Source of the DNA: Pseudomonas sp. P818
GTDB taxonomy: Bacteria; Pseudomonadota; Gammaproteobacteria; Pseudomonadales; Pseudomonadaceae
NCBI RefSeq assembly: GCF_000418555.1
Contig: NZ_ATKM01000019.1
Coordinates: forward strand, 124,001 to 188,000
DNA: 64,000 nucleotides
Direction of reading: 5' to 3'
Part shown: in pieces, positions 8,794-17,328 of the stretch
Position numbering within the stretch: position 1 is the first letter of the stretch
Layout: each line of letters starts with the position of its first letter
Notes under the pieces: generated by a model
What the model was told of the DNA's origin: nothing
The model's input: only the letters and a program-made list of their open reading frames with translations
Databases searched by the model: none
Program-made: the position numbers and the translations under genes

Positions 8794-8900
8794 TTCAGGC
8801 TTCAGGCTTCAGGCTTCAGGCTCGCCAGTGTGCCTTTCCATCGGAGCCCGTCAAGCTTTTCGCGCCTGCCTGTGGCTTGCAGCCTGAAGCCTGCGGCTTC
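8794..8900. repeat. TTCAGGC tandem repeat and palindrome
   Basis: Four perfect head-to-tail copies of TTCAGGC (8794-8821). After about 55 bases come inverted copies (GCAGCCTGAAGCCTG and CGGCTTCAG) up to the multicopper oxidase stop codon, which lies inside the repeat. A related block sits at 36413-36485. Confidence 0.8.
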
Positions 8901-10272
8901 AGACCACTTCGATGGCCGCCATCAGCCCCGTTTCCATATGGTCGATGACATGGCAGTGGAACATCCACACACCGGGATTATCGGCAACGAAGGCGATGCG
9001 CGCGGTCTCGTTCTTGCCCAGCAGATAGGTATCGGTGAAGTACGGGATGATCTTGCGCCGATCCGAACCCAGCACCTTGAAGGTCATGCCGTGCAGATGG
9101 ATGGGGTGCTGATACTGGGCCATGTTGCGCAGCACGAAGATGTAGTGGCCATCCTTCTTCAGCGTGGCGATCGGACGATCTGCACAGGTCTTGTCATTGA
9201 TGTCCCAGGCCTGGCCGTTGATCTGCCAGTACTTGTAGCGACCGGCGGCCTCGTCGGCCGGCGAAGCCAGTGCGGCAGCCCACTCGAAGTTGAAGCGCAG
9301 GGTTTCGGCGCGGGCCAGATCCGGCTCGGCGACGGGGTTGGCCGGCAGGGGTGGCGGCCAGTCTCCTGCGACTTCGCTACTGGCGACACCCTTCAAAGTG
9401 GCCAGGCGCAGCGGCCCGTTGCGTAGCGACAATTCCTCGCCGGGGGATGGCACCTTCAGCGCCAGGTCGATGCGCATGCCAGGCCCCAACCAGTACTCCT
9501 TGCCCAGCGGGCGCGGCTGCACCGGATTGCCATCCAGGGCATAGATGCGCGCCTCGCCGCCCGGCAGGTTGAGACGGTAGGTGATGGTATTGTCGACGTT
9601 GATCAGCCGCAAACGCACCACCTGGCCTGCTGGCAATTCGAGAGTCGGGTTGGGTTCGCCGTTGATGGTGGTCAGTCGCCCACGCGTGCCTTCGCGCGCC
9701 GCCTGGCGAGGCACCAGAAACTCGCTGAAGGCGCCCTGCTCGTCGATATGCCAGGTCTTCAGGCTCAGCGTGCGCTCATGGCGGAAGCCGGTCGGCTCGC
9801 GCTCCTCGACGATCAGCGGCCCGACCAGGCCACGCCCCAGCTGCTCGGCGCTGGCGGTATGCGGGTGATACCAGAAGCTGCCGGCATCATGACAGATGAA
9901 GTCGTAGTCAAAAAATTCACCCGGCAGTACCGGCGCCTGGGAAACATAAGGCACGCCGTCCATCTCCAGCGGCAGGCGGATGCCATGCCAGTGAATGGTG
10001 CTCTGCACATCCAGCTTGTTGATGAAGCGCACCCGCAGCCGCTCACCCTGACGGCAACGCAGCTCCAATCCCGGTGCCTGGCCACCATAGCCCCAGGCCG
10101 GCGTCACATGCCCCGGTACCAGTTCCAGATCCAGCGGCGCGGCGATCAGCTCGTAATCATGGGTGGCGACATTTTCCGGGCGCCCCAGCCAGTAGCGCAC
10201 ACCGCCAGCGCCCAGCCCGGCCACACCCAGACCAACCAAACCGGCCAGCACCTGTCTGCGGGTAAACGACAT
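8899..10272 (-). CDS. Multicopper oxidase, Tat-exported
   Basis: Periplasmic copper enzyme of about 457 residues. The N-terminus has a twin-arginine motif (SFTRRQVLAG) and a hydrophobic stretch, as expected for a cofactor-loaded protein. Three cupredoxin domains carry the copper sites: HWHG (His94, His96), WYHPHT (His136, His138), HPIHLHG, and HCHVIDHMETG (His439-Cys440-His441, His445, axial Met446). There is no Met-rich CueO insert, so Cu(I) oxidation is less obvious than general laccase-like activity. Start 10272 is chosen because TTGAGG is spaced six bases upstream; ATG at 10278 and TTG at 10284 are alternatives. Confidence 0.92.
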   Translation of the reverse strand: MSFTRRQVLAGLVGLGVAGLGAGGVRYWLGRPENVATHDYELIAAPLDLELVPGHVTPAWGYGGQAPGLELRCRQGERLRVRFINKLDVQSTIHWHGIRLPLEMDGVPYVSQAPVLPGEFFDYDFICHDAGSFWYHPHTASAEQLGRGLVGPLIVEEREPTGFRHERTLSLKTWHIDEQGAFSEFLVPRQAAREGTRGRLTTINGEPNPTLELPAGQVVRLRLINVDNTITYRLNLPGGEARIYALDGNPVQPRPLGKEYWLGPGMRIDLALKVPSPGEELSLRNGPLRLATLKGVASSEVAGDWPPPLPANPVAEPDLARAETLRFNFEWAAALASPADEAAGRYKYWQINGQAWDINDKTCADRPIATLKKDGHYIFVLRNMAQYQHPIHLHGMTFKVLGSDRRKIIPYFTDTYLLGKNETARIAFVADNPGVWMFHCHVIDHMETGLMAAIEVV

Positions 10273-10450
10273 CTTCATCCTCAACTCGTGAGCATACTCA
10301 ATTGCGGTATCTTCTCATTTTCATGGATAGCCAGACGAGCACCCTGACAAAGACAAATTGCCGCGGCGATGCTGCGAGATAGTGCTGATAAAAGACGGCA
10401 CTTACCGGAGTAAAATCGCCAGGGATTTCACAGGAAGCGCTCACCAGGAC

Positions 10451-10921
10451 ATGGACAGTTTCTTTTTCGACGCCCCCTTGGGCATCATGATCGTGGCGAT
10501 CACGCCACTGCTCCTGCTGATGTGGATCGGCCTCATGGCCGCGTTCGGCGAGGCGATCTGGTCCGACTGCTACAGGCTTGGCCGGCCGCACGACATCGTG
10601 AAAGCGTCGATCATCGATCAAAAACTCGTAGAAGCACGTATCAGCGCTGGCAAAACCACGATGGTAAGCCTCAAGTACGTCTATCGCCTGCGTTACGAGT
10701 ACGAACAACGAACCTACGAAGTGCAGCATCTCGTGCTCGACCAAGAGCATGTCGAGCTCAACGAACAGGCCGGCACCTTTCTGCTTTACGTTCCCAAAGC
10801 GAACCCTGCCGATGCCACTCCCGAATCCCCAAATGCCGCATCGCCCTTCGCCGCAATGGCGCTGATGATCATGGGCTACCTCATCTGGGAAGCTGCACCG
10901 ACGCTGCTTACAGGGTATTGA
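10451..10921 (+). CDS. Membrane protein, DUF3592-like
   Basis: 156 residues with a transmembrane segment near 12-32 and another near 133-150. The soluble middle part has the alternating Tyr/Val pattern seen in DUF3592-type proteins (YVYRLRYEYEQRTYEV). This family has no known function. The ATG at 10451 follows CCAGGA. The stop TGA shares its last base with the ATG of the next membrane protein, so the two are co-translated. This DUF assignment is by eye only. Confidence 0.6.
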   Translation: MDSFFFDAPLGIMIVAITPLLLLMWIGLMAAFGEAIWSDCYRLGRPHDIVKASIIDQKLVEARISAGKTTMVSLKYVYRLRYEYEQRTYEVQHLVLDQEHVELNEQAGTFLLYVPKANPADATPESPNAASPFAAMALMIMGYLIWEAAPTLLTGY

Positions 10922-11439
10922 TGATGATCGTGCTCTTCATCCTGCTCGGCGGCCTGCTGTGGCTGATCAGCCTGCTGCTATTCGCCTTTGCCGCCTGGGC
11001 CTTTTACAAGTTGGCGCAGCTGCTCTGGGAAAAAATCCGCAGAGCCTTGCTGCGTCCAGGCACGGCGCAAATCACATCCTATGAAGTTTTCACACCCGAC
11101 CTGGAAGACATTCACTTCCAGGACAGCCGCCCGCAAGTCCGCCTCGAGCTGGACTGCGAGCGCCATGGTCAGCGCTTTCAGATATCCCTCGGCCCGCTGA
11201 CGTGCGAGGAGTTGTTCCCCGCGCTGGATCTACCCGCTCATCATGTCGCCTGCTGGCTGAGCGATGAGGATTGGCGCCAGATACTGGAGAATCGCTGGGT
11301 CACCATCGCCTGCGACTGGCAGCAGCGCAAAGCGATACTCACCAGCCAGATTCGAGAAGACAGACGCATGCTGCTGATCGGTTTTCTGAGCCTGAGCATG
11401 TTCGCCGTCCTGGTGACGCTGTCATTGCTCCAGAGCTGA
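10921..11439 (+). CDS. Hypothetical membrane protein
   Basis: 172 residues. A strong N-terminal hydrophobic segment (about 3-30, with a GGLLWLISLLLF core) and a C-terminal one (about 150-170) flank a soluble domain with WLSDEDW and CDWQQRK. No family is recognised. It overlaps the preceding gene by one base, and the shared two-anchor topology suggests the products work together or form one complex. Confidence 0.6.
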   Translation: MMIVLFILLGGLLWLISLLLFAFAAWAFYKLAQLLWEKIRRALLRPGTAQITSYEVFTPDLEDIHFQDSRPQVRLELDCERHGQRFQISLGPLTCEELFPALDLPAHHVACWLSDEDWRQILENRWVTIACDWQQRKAILTSQIREDRRMLLIGFLSLSMFAVLVTLSLLQS

Positions 11440-11503
11440 CTGCCCACGGCGCTATTCAAGGTTTACTCGCGGCCCGCCATCCACCCCGGCAGATTTTCTC
11501 CGT

Positions 11504-11956
11504 TCAATCGCATTCAGGCACCTGGGCGATGGTCATGCCGCCACCAAAATTGGCGATGGGTCGCATGACCAGACGGCAGCCGCCCTCTACATCCTGAACG
11601 GCCTTTGCCTCGAGCGAGTCGCGTTTGACCCGGTAATCAAACGTCAGGGTGGTTCCGGCAGGCTGAAAGAGCCCGAAAATAGGAAGGTACGCCCGTCGCT
11701 GATACCGCCACCGCTGACACGCCCGTCGGCTGCGATGCTCACCTGCACATCACCCGGCTCGCTACGCGAGCCTGCATCGTCATAAATGCCGGGAATCGTA
11801 AGCCCGGTCTGCGTGGTACGGTCCGGAACCTTGCCGCGTAACTGCAGGATCGCCTTGCCCGGTGAGCTGCGCTTCCTTTCTGCCAATTAAAACTAACCCT
11901 AGCCAAAGCGTTCCGCAGGTGACAGAAAACACGCCACATAACCACACTGCCGACAT
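11504..11956 (-). pseudogene. Frameshifted small exported protein gene (remnant)
   Basis: Three coding-looking pieces lie in different frames on one strand. An ATG at 11954-11956 begins a signal-like stretch (MSAVWLCGVF..). A second frame then carries KAILQLRGKVPDRTTQ through VSIAADGRVSGGG and ends FSLPEPP-stop near 11644. One base later, in another frame, the sense continues as GTTLTFDYRVKRD through DVEGGCRLVMRPI to a stop at 11504. Reading FSLP[A]GTTLTFDY needs one inserted base. The product would be a small beta-rich secreted protein; no family is recognised. A sequencing error could mimic the second break. Confidence 0.5.
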
Positions 11957-12029
11957 CGTGTTATTGATTGGCGAGCGCGAGTTGCACAGCTCGAATGTGC
12001 GACAGACACGCATTTTGAAAGTGGACTCA

Positions 12030-12098
12030 CAAAAAGCAGAAACCTGCTGGAGGCGCCCACCCTGGGAAAGGGTGGTTGAACCTCGAAGCCCAGCAGGT
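12030..12098 (-). terminator. Nested-hairpin terminator of the TRAP transporter genes
   Basis: Outer stem ACCTGCTGG (12042-12050) pairs with CCAGCAGGT (12090-12098). An inner stem CCACCCT/AGGGTGG (12057-12075) forms within it. On the minus strand the structure is followed by TTTCTGCTTTTT. It starts eight bases past the permease stop codon. Confidence 0.7.
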
Positions 12099-12105
12099 GA
12101 TGTGC

Positions 12106-14001
12106 TCACTTCACCGGAAACGATAACCTTCCGGATCGAGTCTGCCTTGCGCTCCAGAAGTGAAACGCGCTGTAGGCCAGACTGGCCAACATGGCCACGG
12201 ACCATACCAGACTTCCTGTTGGCGTAAGGATCGCTGCCGCCCCGCAGATCAGTAACAGCCCACGCGCAAACGGCCTCAAATCATAGGAAATGTAGCCAAC
12301 CAGCCCCGCCGCCCAAACCGTACTGGAGATGAGCAATCCCACGCCGGCGATCGCGATCTGGGTATAGGTGCCCTGAAACAACAGGGCCTTGTCCGCGATA
12401 AAGGCAAAAGGAATAAGGAAGGCGACTGCACACATGCCGAAGGCAACCAGGCTGGTTTTCATCGCATCAGTCTTGGCAAGGCCTGCCGCCGCGAATGAGG
12501 CTAATGAAACCGGCGGCGTGACCATCGACAGGATGCAGAAATACATCACGAAGAAGTGCGCCTGGAGCGCTCCGACTCCGAGAGTCTGCAATGCCGGCAC
12601 ATAGAGGATTGCGCCAATGATATAGGCCGCGACGGTCGGCAATCCCATTCCCATCACGATGCAACCGATTACAACCAGCAGTAGCGACAAAGCATAAGAG
12701 CCGCTGCCGACAGAGACCAGGCCGGATGCGAACTTGAGGGCTAGGTTGGACTGGATCGCGACAGCGACGACTATACCGATGGCCGCAATGGGTACGGCAA
12801 TTATGGCGGCCTGCTTGCCCGATTCAAGAATCATGGAAGGCAGGTCACCCAACGGATAACGGGTTTCGCGACGCAGGTATGGGACAGCCAGACAGGTCAG
12901 GGTAGCGAAGGTCACCGCGATCTGGGCCGAGTACCCCATCATCAGTCCGCCTACCAGCACGATGACCGGGGTGATCATGTGCAGACGGGGCAGCAACGGC
13001 GCGATACCGCTCAAGTCCTTGTCCGTGAGAGTCCCGACACGATGTTTGCGCGCGTAGAGATGAGCCGAGGCGAACAGCGCAAAATAGAACGCGAGCGCGG
13101 GGAATATCCCAGCCAGGGCGACCTGCGAGTAAGGAATCACCAGCAGCTCGGCCATCACGAATGCGGCAATGCCCATGATCGGCGGCATCAACTGGCCACC
13201 AGTGGAAGCGATCGCCTCTGTCGCGGCCGCTCGCTCACCCGACATGCCCGTTCGCTTCATCAAGGGAATCGTGAAGACGCCAGTGGCTGTGACATTGGCC
13301 ACGGCGCTGCCTGAAATGGTCCCCATAAGACTCGACCCGACGATGGAAACCTTGGCACCACCGCCACTCGATTTGCCCACGACGCGCATCGCGATGTCGA
13401 TGAATAGCTGACCGCCACCGACAGCGCTGTACACCACACCGAACACAATGAAATAGAAGATGAAATTCACCGAGGTGGCCGTGGTGACACCAAGGATTCC
13501 GCTGGTGGTCATGGCGAGTATTTCCGACCAATCACCCACCGAAATTTCACCGAAGCCGATAGCGCCCGGCAGTTGGTGACCCAGGCCACCGTAAAGGATG
13601 AACCCGACGATCACGGTAAGCAGGATAGCTCCCACGGTTCTCCGCACGGCTTCGAGCAGCAGTACCACCAGGGTGCAGGCGAGCGCGATGTCGTACCACT
13701 CGACTGGCGATACGTTTTCGATGCGGGTTGTGAGCCGGGGCAACTCGTGCCAGTAGTAAGCACCTACTGCCAAGGTCGCGAGCAGACACAGGCCATCGAG
13801 GCTACGTGATACCAGGGCAGGTAACTTGGCACTAGATAAAGGCACTACGAGGAAGGTCAGGAACAATGCGATGCACAGGTGCACCGTGCGTTCGAGGTGT
13901 GGCTGCTGAGGGGTGAACAGGATCCAGAACTGAAAGGTGATGAATCCGAGCGCGATCCATGTTCTGGGATTGCGGATCGCCGAGTCGAAATTGCTGGCCA
14001 T
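12106..14001 (-). CDS. TRAP transporter permease, fused small and large subunits
   Basis: Inner-membrane Na+- or H+-driven TRAP transporter of the TAXI type, in which the 4-TM and 12-TM subunits are one 631-residue chain. Many hydrophobic segments are visible from residue 15 to the end. Conserved large-subunit motifs include SVNFIFYFIVFG, the Gly/Ser-rich SSLMGTISGSAVANV and STGGQLMPPIMG (about 270-285), typical of the substrate and ion site. It is the last gene of the leftward cluster, 59 bases after the binding protein, with a small GC hairpin in that gap. Fused permeases pair specifically with TAXI binding proteins. Confidence 0.93.
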   Translation of the reverse strand: MASNFDSAIRNPRTWIALGFITFQFWILFTPQQPHLERTVHLCIALFLTFLVVPLSSAKLPALVSRSLDGLCLLATLAVGAYYWHELPRLTTRIENVSPVEWYDIALACTLVVLLLEAVRRTVGAILLTVIVGFILYGGLGHQLPGAIGFGEISVGDWSEILAMTTSGILGVTTATSVNFIFYFIVFGVVYSAVGGGQLFIDIAMRVVGKSSGGGAKVSIVGSSLMGTISGSAVANVTATGVFTIPLMKRTGMSGERAAATEAIASTGGQLMPPIMGIAAFVMAELLVIPYSQVALAGIFPALAFYFALFASAHLYARKHRVGTLTDKDLSGIAPLLPRLHMITPVIVLVGGLMMGYSAQIAVTFATLTCLAVPYLRRETRYPLGDLPSMILESGKQAAIIAVPIAAIGIVVAVAIQSNLALKFASGLVSVGSGSYALSLLLVVIGCIVMGMGLPTVAAYIIGAILYVPALQTLGVGALQAHFFVMYFCILSMVTPPVSLASFAAAGLAKTDAMKTSLVAFGMCAVAFLIPFAFIADKALLFQGTYTQIAIAGVGLLISSTVWAAGLVGYISYDLRPFARGLLLICGAAAILTPTGSLVWSVAMLASLAYSAFHFWSARQTRSGRLSFPVK

Positions 14002-14060
14002 ATTATTGTTCTCAGTGGTTGCAGCGAAGCTTCAGGAGCGGCGCAAGCGCCGGGGCGAGT

Positions 14061-15053
14061 TCAGAGCAGATCGATTTCCTTGTAGTAACGAATGGCACCG
14101 GGATGAAGAGCGATGCCGTTCTTCTCTGGGCTCGCTGCCTGCTCGCGCACGAAGGCCTGCCAGGCGGGAAACTCGGCGGCCAGCTGATCCATGTGTTCGA
14201 CTACTGCCTTGGTGATTTGGTAGGCAGCCTCATCAGAGAGGTCCTTATGCGCAATGAGGTGGGTGCCGTAATCTCCGCCGACGGTGCTGGTTTGCTGAAT
14301 ATCGAACCACTTGGGAATCTCGCCTTCGACTATAGCGATCTTCGCCAAGGCGGCGATTGCCTCCGAGGAAAGATCGATGAAGCTCACATCGCCAGTCAGG
14401 CTGATTTCCTGGACGGTGGGATGCCCGCGCAGGATGGTGTCGAAGTAGAGGTCGGCGCGTCCGTCACGGATCATGCCCGCCATTTGCGAAGAGTCGATTT
14501 GAAGGATGCGACCGCCCGCCGCCTTGATCTTCGCGACACTGGTTCCATGCGCCTCGAGAATCGCGTCCAGAGCGGGGGGAATGTTGGAGCCTGGCGGCTT
14601 CATCATGATATTGACGGGCTTGCCGGACTCGAGGATTTCCTTGAGCGATGTAAAGCCGTTCGCTCGCAGATAATCGTTACGCACGATGGCGCCGATATAC
14701 ACAGGGTTGAGCCCGCCCACCAGAGAACGGATATCCGGCGCCTTCTGGCCGGCATAGAGCTGCTCGCCCCTCACCGCCCACTGCGACGTCGCTACGTTGG
14801 ATAGCGCAATCTGCGCCTTGCCCTGCTGTACCACCATCGGATTCGCCACGCCGCCCCCACGGGCGATCACCTCTGCCTTCAGCGCGGTGTTTTCTTCGAG
14901 AACCTTCTTCATGGCAGCGGCCGCGACATACCAGCCGGATCCGACAGGCATGGCGCCGATGCGTATCGTCTCCGCATGTGCGGCCAGCGCCATCGCGCTG
15001 GCCACCAGAAATAATGCGCTCCTGCGCGCGAGCGATTGGGTAATGCCTCTCAT
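14061..15053 (-). CDS. TAXI-family TRAP transporter solute-binding protein
   Basis: Periplasmic receptor for the adjacent permease, 330 residues. The signal peptide (about 1-27, ends LAAHA) precedes the family-typical start of the mature chain IRIGAMPVGSGWY. Further TAXI features are ARGGGVANPMVVQQGKAQIALSN and WFDIQQTSTVGG. TAXI proteins bind glutamate, carboxylates and related anions; the ligand here is unknown. A perfect terminator lies between it and the upstream lyase gene, so it may be expressed at a different level or from its own promoter. Confidence 0.93.
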   Translation of the reverse strand: MRGITQSLARRSALFLVASAMALAAHAETIRIGAMPVGSGWYVAAAAMKKVLEENTALKAEVIARGGGVANPMVVQQGKAQIALSNVATSQWAVRGEQLYAGQKAPDIRSLVGGLNPVYIGAIVRNDYLRANGFTSLKEILESGKPVNIMMKPPGSNIPPALDAILEAHGTSVAKIKAAGGRILQIDSSQMAGMIRDGRADLYFDTILRGHPTVQEISLTGDVSFIDLSSEAIAALAKIAIVEGEIPKWFDIQQTSTVGGDYGTHLIAHKDLSDEAAYQITKAVVEHMDQLAAEFPAWQAFVREQAASPEKNGIALHPGAIRYYKEIDLL

Positions 15054-15123
15054 CTCTTTGCCCTCAATGAATGCGGTGATGATTCGAAGCCCTGCGATGC
15101 CTCCTCATGCGGGCACGGTCTAC

Positions 15124-15151
15124 AAAAAAGGGATCCCGTCATCGGGATCCC
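15124..15151 (-). terminator. Intra-cluster rho-independent terminator
   Basis: Perfect 9-bp stem GGGATCCCG, loop ATGA, CGGGATCCC, then TTTTTT on the minus strand. It follows the lyase stop by 11 bases and precedes the TAXI binding-protein gene, in the middle of what otherwise looks like one operon. Confidence 0.88.
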
Positions 15152-15162
15152 TCTCAGCGATG

Positions 15163-16092
15163 TCAGACTGCACGTCCCAGATCGGCAAGTCGCATGGCTT
15201 CGGTGATTTCCCCATCTGCACCCGGTGCAAGCGGCAACAGCGGGGAGCGCACGGTTGCGTGCTCAAGAATGCCACGCGCGACCAGGGCATGTTTGAGGGC
15301 TACGGTACCTTCCATGTGAGAGCCGCGGTGGTAGACGTTCTTGGTCACTGGCAACAGGCGGTCGTGCAGCTCGCGAGCCCGGCCGTAGTCCTTGGCCTTG
15401 CCAGCCGCGATCATCTCGATCAGCGGCTCCGGGGCGATGCACCCGTAACCCACCAGCGCGCCATCCACATCGAACATGGTGTGCAGCAGGTATTCATCGT
15501 GGCAGGTCAGGATCTGCAGGTCGGGGCGCTCGGCGCGGATAACCGGAATCTCGGTGTCCCAGCGTTTCATGTTGCGCACACCATTCTTCATCGCGAACAC
15601 GCCTGGCAGAGCCGCGATATCCAGTTGAGTTTCAAGGTTGTAGGTCGCCTTGGTAGCGTCCGGATACTGGAACAGAATGAGCGGCAGGCCACTTTCCTCG
15701 TAGATCGCCTTGTAACGATCCTGCGGTGCACCGTTCTGGTAACCGAAGCGCAGCCAGCCGTGCGACGGATACACCAAACCGGCAGACGCTCCAGCGCTCA
15801 CTGCACGCTTGGCTTCTTCGGCCGCCACAGCAGTGCCTTCGAGGGTAATACCGGCGATGATTGGCAGTCGGTCGCCCACTGCGTCACGAAAGGCTTCGAT
15901 GACCTTGAGCTGCTCATCACGGGACAGGAAGGTGCCTTCGCCAGCATGGCCAAGCACGGTCAGGCCTTTGACACCCTTGATGCTGCCCAGCCACTGCCCG
16001 AGTCGCTTGATCGCCGGGTAATCGACAGCGCCGTCGCGCGTGAAAGGGGTTACCGGAGCGGGGGTGAGGCCACGAAGATCGATCTCTTTCAT
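15163..16092 (-). CDS. Dihydrodipicolinate synthase/N-acetylneuraminate lyase family protein
   Basis: Class I (Schiff-base) aldolase-fold enzyme of 309 residues. Lys169 in VFAMKNG is the Schiff-base lysine and Tyr143 in QYPD the likely catalytic tyrosine, 26 residues before it. The substrate loop reads GHAGEG (about 49-53) where true DapA has GTTGES, and YPSHGWLRFG around 108-117 is also unlike DapA. It is therefore probably a 2-keto acid aldolase or dehydratase rather than lysine biosynthesis. Context with a TAXI TRAP transporter and porin supports catabolism of an imported acid. It starts one base after the stop of a small ORF. Confidence 0.9.
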   Translation of the reverse strand: MKEIDLRGLTPAPVTPFTRDGAVDYPAIKRLGQWLGSIKGVKGLTVLGHAGEGTFLSRDEQLKVIEAFRDAVGDRLPIIAGITLEGTAVAAEEAKRAVSAGASAGLVYPSHGWLRFGYQNGAPQDRYKAIYEESGLPLILFQYPDATKATYNLETQLDIAALPGVFAMKNGVRNMKRWDTEIPVIRAERPDLQILTCHDEYLLHTMFDVDGALVGYGCIAPEPLIEMIAAGKAKDYGRARELHDRLLPVTKNVYHRGSHMEGTVALKHALVARGILEHATVRSPLLPLAPGADGEITEAMRLADLGRAV

Positions 16093-16093
16093 G

Positions 16094-16276
16094 TCAGTTC
16101 CTTGGGTCGGTCAGAGTAAGAGATGCGGCGAGGTGCACAACACCTTCGCTCGCACCCAGGGTTACACGTGCATCGCACGCGGATTCGCTCGAAACGGTGG
16201 GGACGTGCGCCATGGGGGCGAATGCGTCAACCGTCGAACAAAGTCGGGGCACGCGGTGGCCAACGAGCAGTTGCAT
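16094..16276 (-). CDS. Small ORF, 60 codons, coupled to the lyase gene
   Basis: A strong ribosome binding site (GAGGAGGTGACG) precedes this ATG. The product starts MQLLVGHRVPRLC and ends LTLTDPRN; it has no signal peptide or membrane segment and no family is recognised. It begins 26 bases after the porin stop, and its TGA is one base from the lyase ATG, which implies translational coupling. It may be a real small protein, a leader ORF or the remnant of a larger gene. Confidence 0.45.
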   Translation of the reverse strand: MQLLVGHRVPRLCSTVDAFAPMAHVPTVSSESACDARVTLGASEGVVHLAASLTLTDPRN

Positions 16277-16302
16277 CGTCACCTCCTCAGCGCGAACCAT
16301 TT

Positions 16303-17328
16303 TCAAAACTGGTAACGAATGCCAACGGAATACGACCGCCCTGCTGACGCCCGGGATTTCTGGTCATGGGTGTGGATGGCGTACACATCGGTACGCTTCG
16401 AGAGCTGATGGCCGTAGCCGAACGAGGTAGTGGTACGGCGTATGTTCGACGCGTTGGTCAGGTCTATGCGCGAGTGCGCCGTTTCGAGCAGCAACCGCCC
16501 CACAGCCGATACCGGAACCGATACGCCTGCGTCATAGAGCTGCGTTGAAGCACCGCCATCTATGCGCGTGTGCACCGTGCTGCCGTGAAGCTTGAGCGGC
16601 CCGAAGTCATAAGTCGCACCTGCCAGCCAGGCGAACTGGGGCTCTGCCAGCGTGGTCTTGCGCGTCCCCTCCACTCGCTGTAGGGACACCGCGCCCATGA
16701 ACTTGCCCGAGCGATAGGTGGCATGCGCGCCCCTGTTGGAATAGCCGCGTCCATCGCTGTCATCGTCTCGACCGTAGAGCAACGAACCCTGAAAACCTTG
16801 AAGATTGGGGGTGGCGTACTTGATGACATTGTCCCAGACCGAGTCGCCTAGGATGTTGCGCCCATAAGGAAGGACAAAGGACTGCACGGCCAGGGGCGAG
16901 AAGACTACCGACGAGCCGAACGGGCTCAATTGCGACATCACCGCATAGGTAGGATTGGTCTGGCGGCCGTAGCTGACTCGTCCGAAATCCCCCTCGAGAC
17001 CGACCCAGGCATTACGTGAAAAGAACGGGTCATCATCGTTGCGTCCCATCTCACCGAGATCCGGACGGAAAAACGATTCCAGCGCAAATAGCACCGTCAG
17101 ATCCGCCCCCACCGCCTGCTGCCCTTTCAACCCAATGAATGAGGTTTGCAAGCCACCGCCAAAGATGTCGCGAGATAACCGGGGCTCACCGCTGCGCTGA
17201 ATGCTGCCGGCATAAAGACCAACGCTGCCGTAGATATCGAGTTGACCCGCTGCCTGCGCCTCATTCAACGCGGCGCTGGCAAAAAGGCCGGTAAGCAATA
17301 TGCACGTCGCTGTGTACTTCACCTGCAT
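16303..17328 (-). CDS. Gram-negative porin
   Basis: Outer-membrane general-diffusion porin of the 16-stranded family common in Betaproteobacteria (Porin_4 type), 341 residues. A signal peptide (about 1-27, ends AQAA) is followed by QLDIYGSVGLYAG, the usual first strand. Alternating strands continue and the chain ends in a terminal Phe (GIRYQF), as BamA recognition requires. GLEGDFGRVSYGRQTNP and the LPYGRN region match the constriction-loop area. Most Pseudomonas porins are OprD or OprF types, so this porin is less usual and fits a transferred uptake cluster. A GTG at 17331 is an alternative start. Confidence 0.9.
   Translation of the reverse strand: MQVKYTATCILLTGLFASAALNEAQAAGQLDIYGSVGLYAGSIQRSGEPRLSRDIFGGGLQTSFIGLKGQQAVGADLTVLFALESFFRPDLGEMGRNDDDPFFSRNAWVGLEGDFGRVSYGRQTNPTYAVMSQLSPFGSSVVFSPLAVQSFVLPYGRNILGDSVWDNVIKYATPNLQGFQGSLLYGRDDDSDGRGYSNRGAHATYRSGKFMGAVSLQRVEGTRKTTLAEPQFAWLAGATYDFGPLKLHGSTVHTRIDGGASTQLYDAGVSVPVSAVGRLLLETAHSRIDLTNASNIRRTTTSFGYGHQLSKRTDVYAIHTHDQKSRASAGRSYSVGIRYQF

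Noticed and set aside
8794..8821. Tandem TTCAGGC as a possible CRISPR or VNTR array
   Set aside because: Units are 7 bases without spacers, and matching inverted copies nearby show a palindromic repeat family.
12106..14001. Possible separate dctQ and dctM genes
   Set aside because: One uninterrupted frame covers both subunits with no internal stop; the fused TAXI-type architecture is common.
15163..16092. The lyase as lysine-biosynthetic DapA
   Set aside because: The substrate loop differs (GHAGEG, not GTTGES) and it is linked to TRAP uptake genes rather than to lysine genes.
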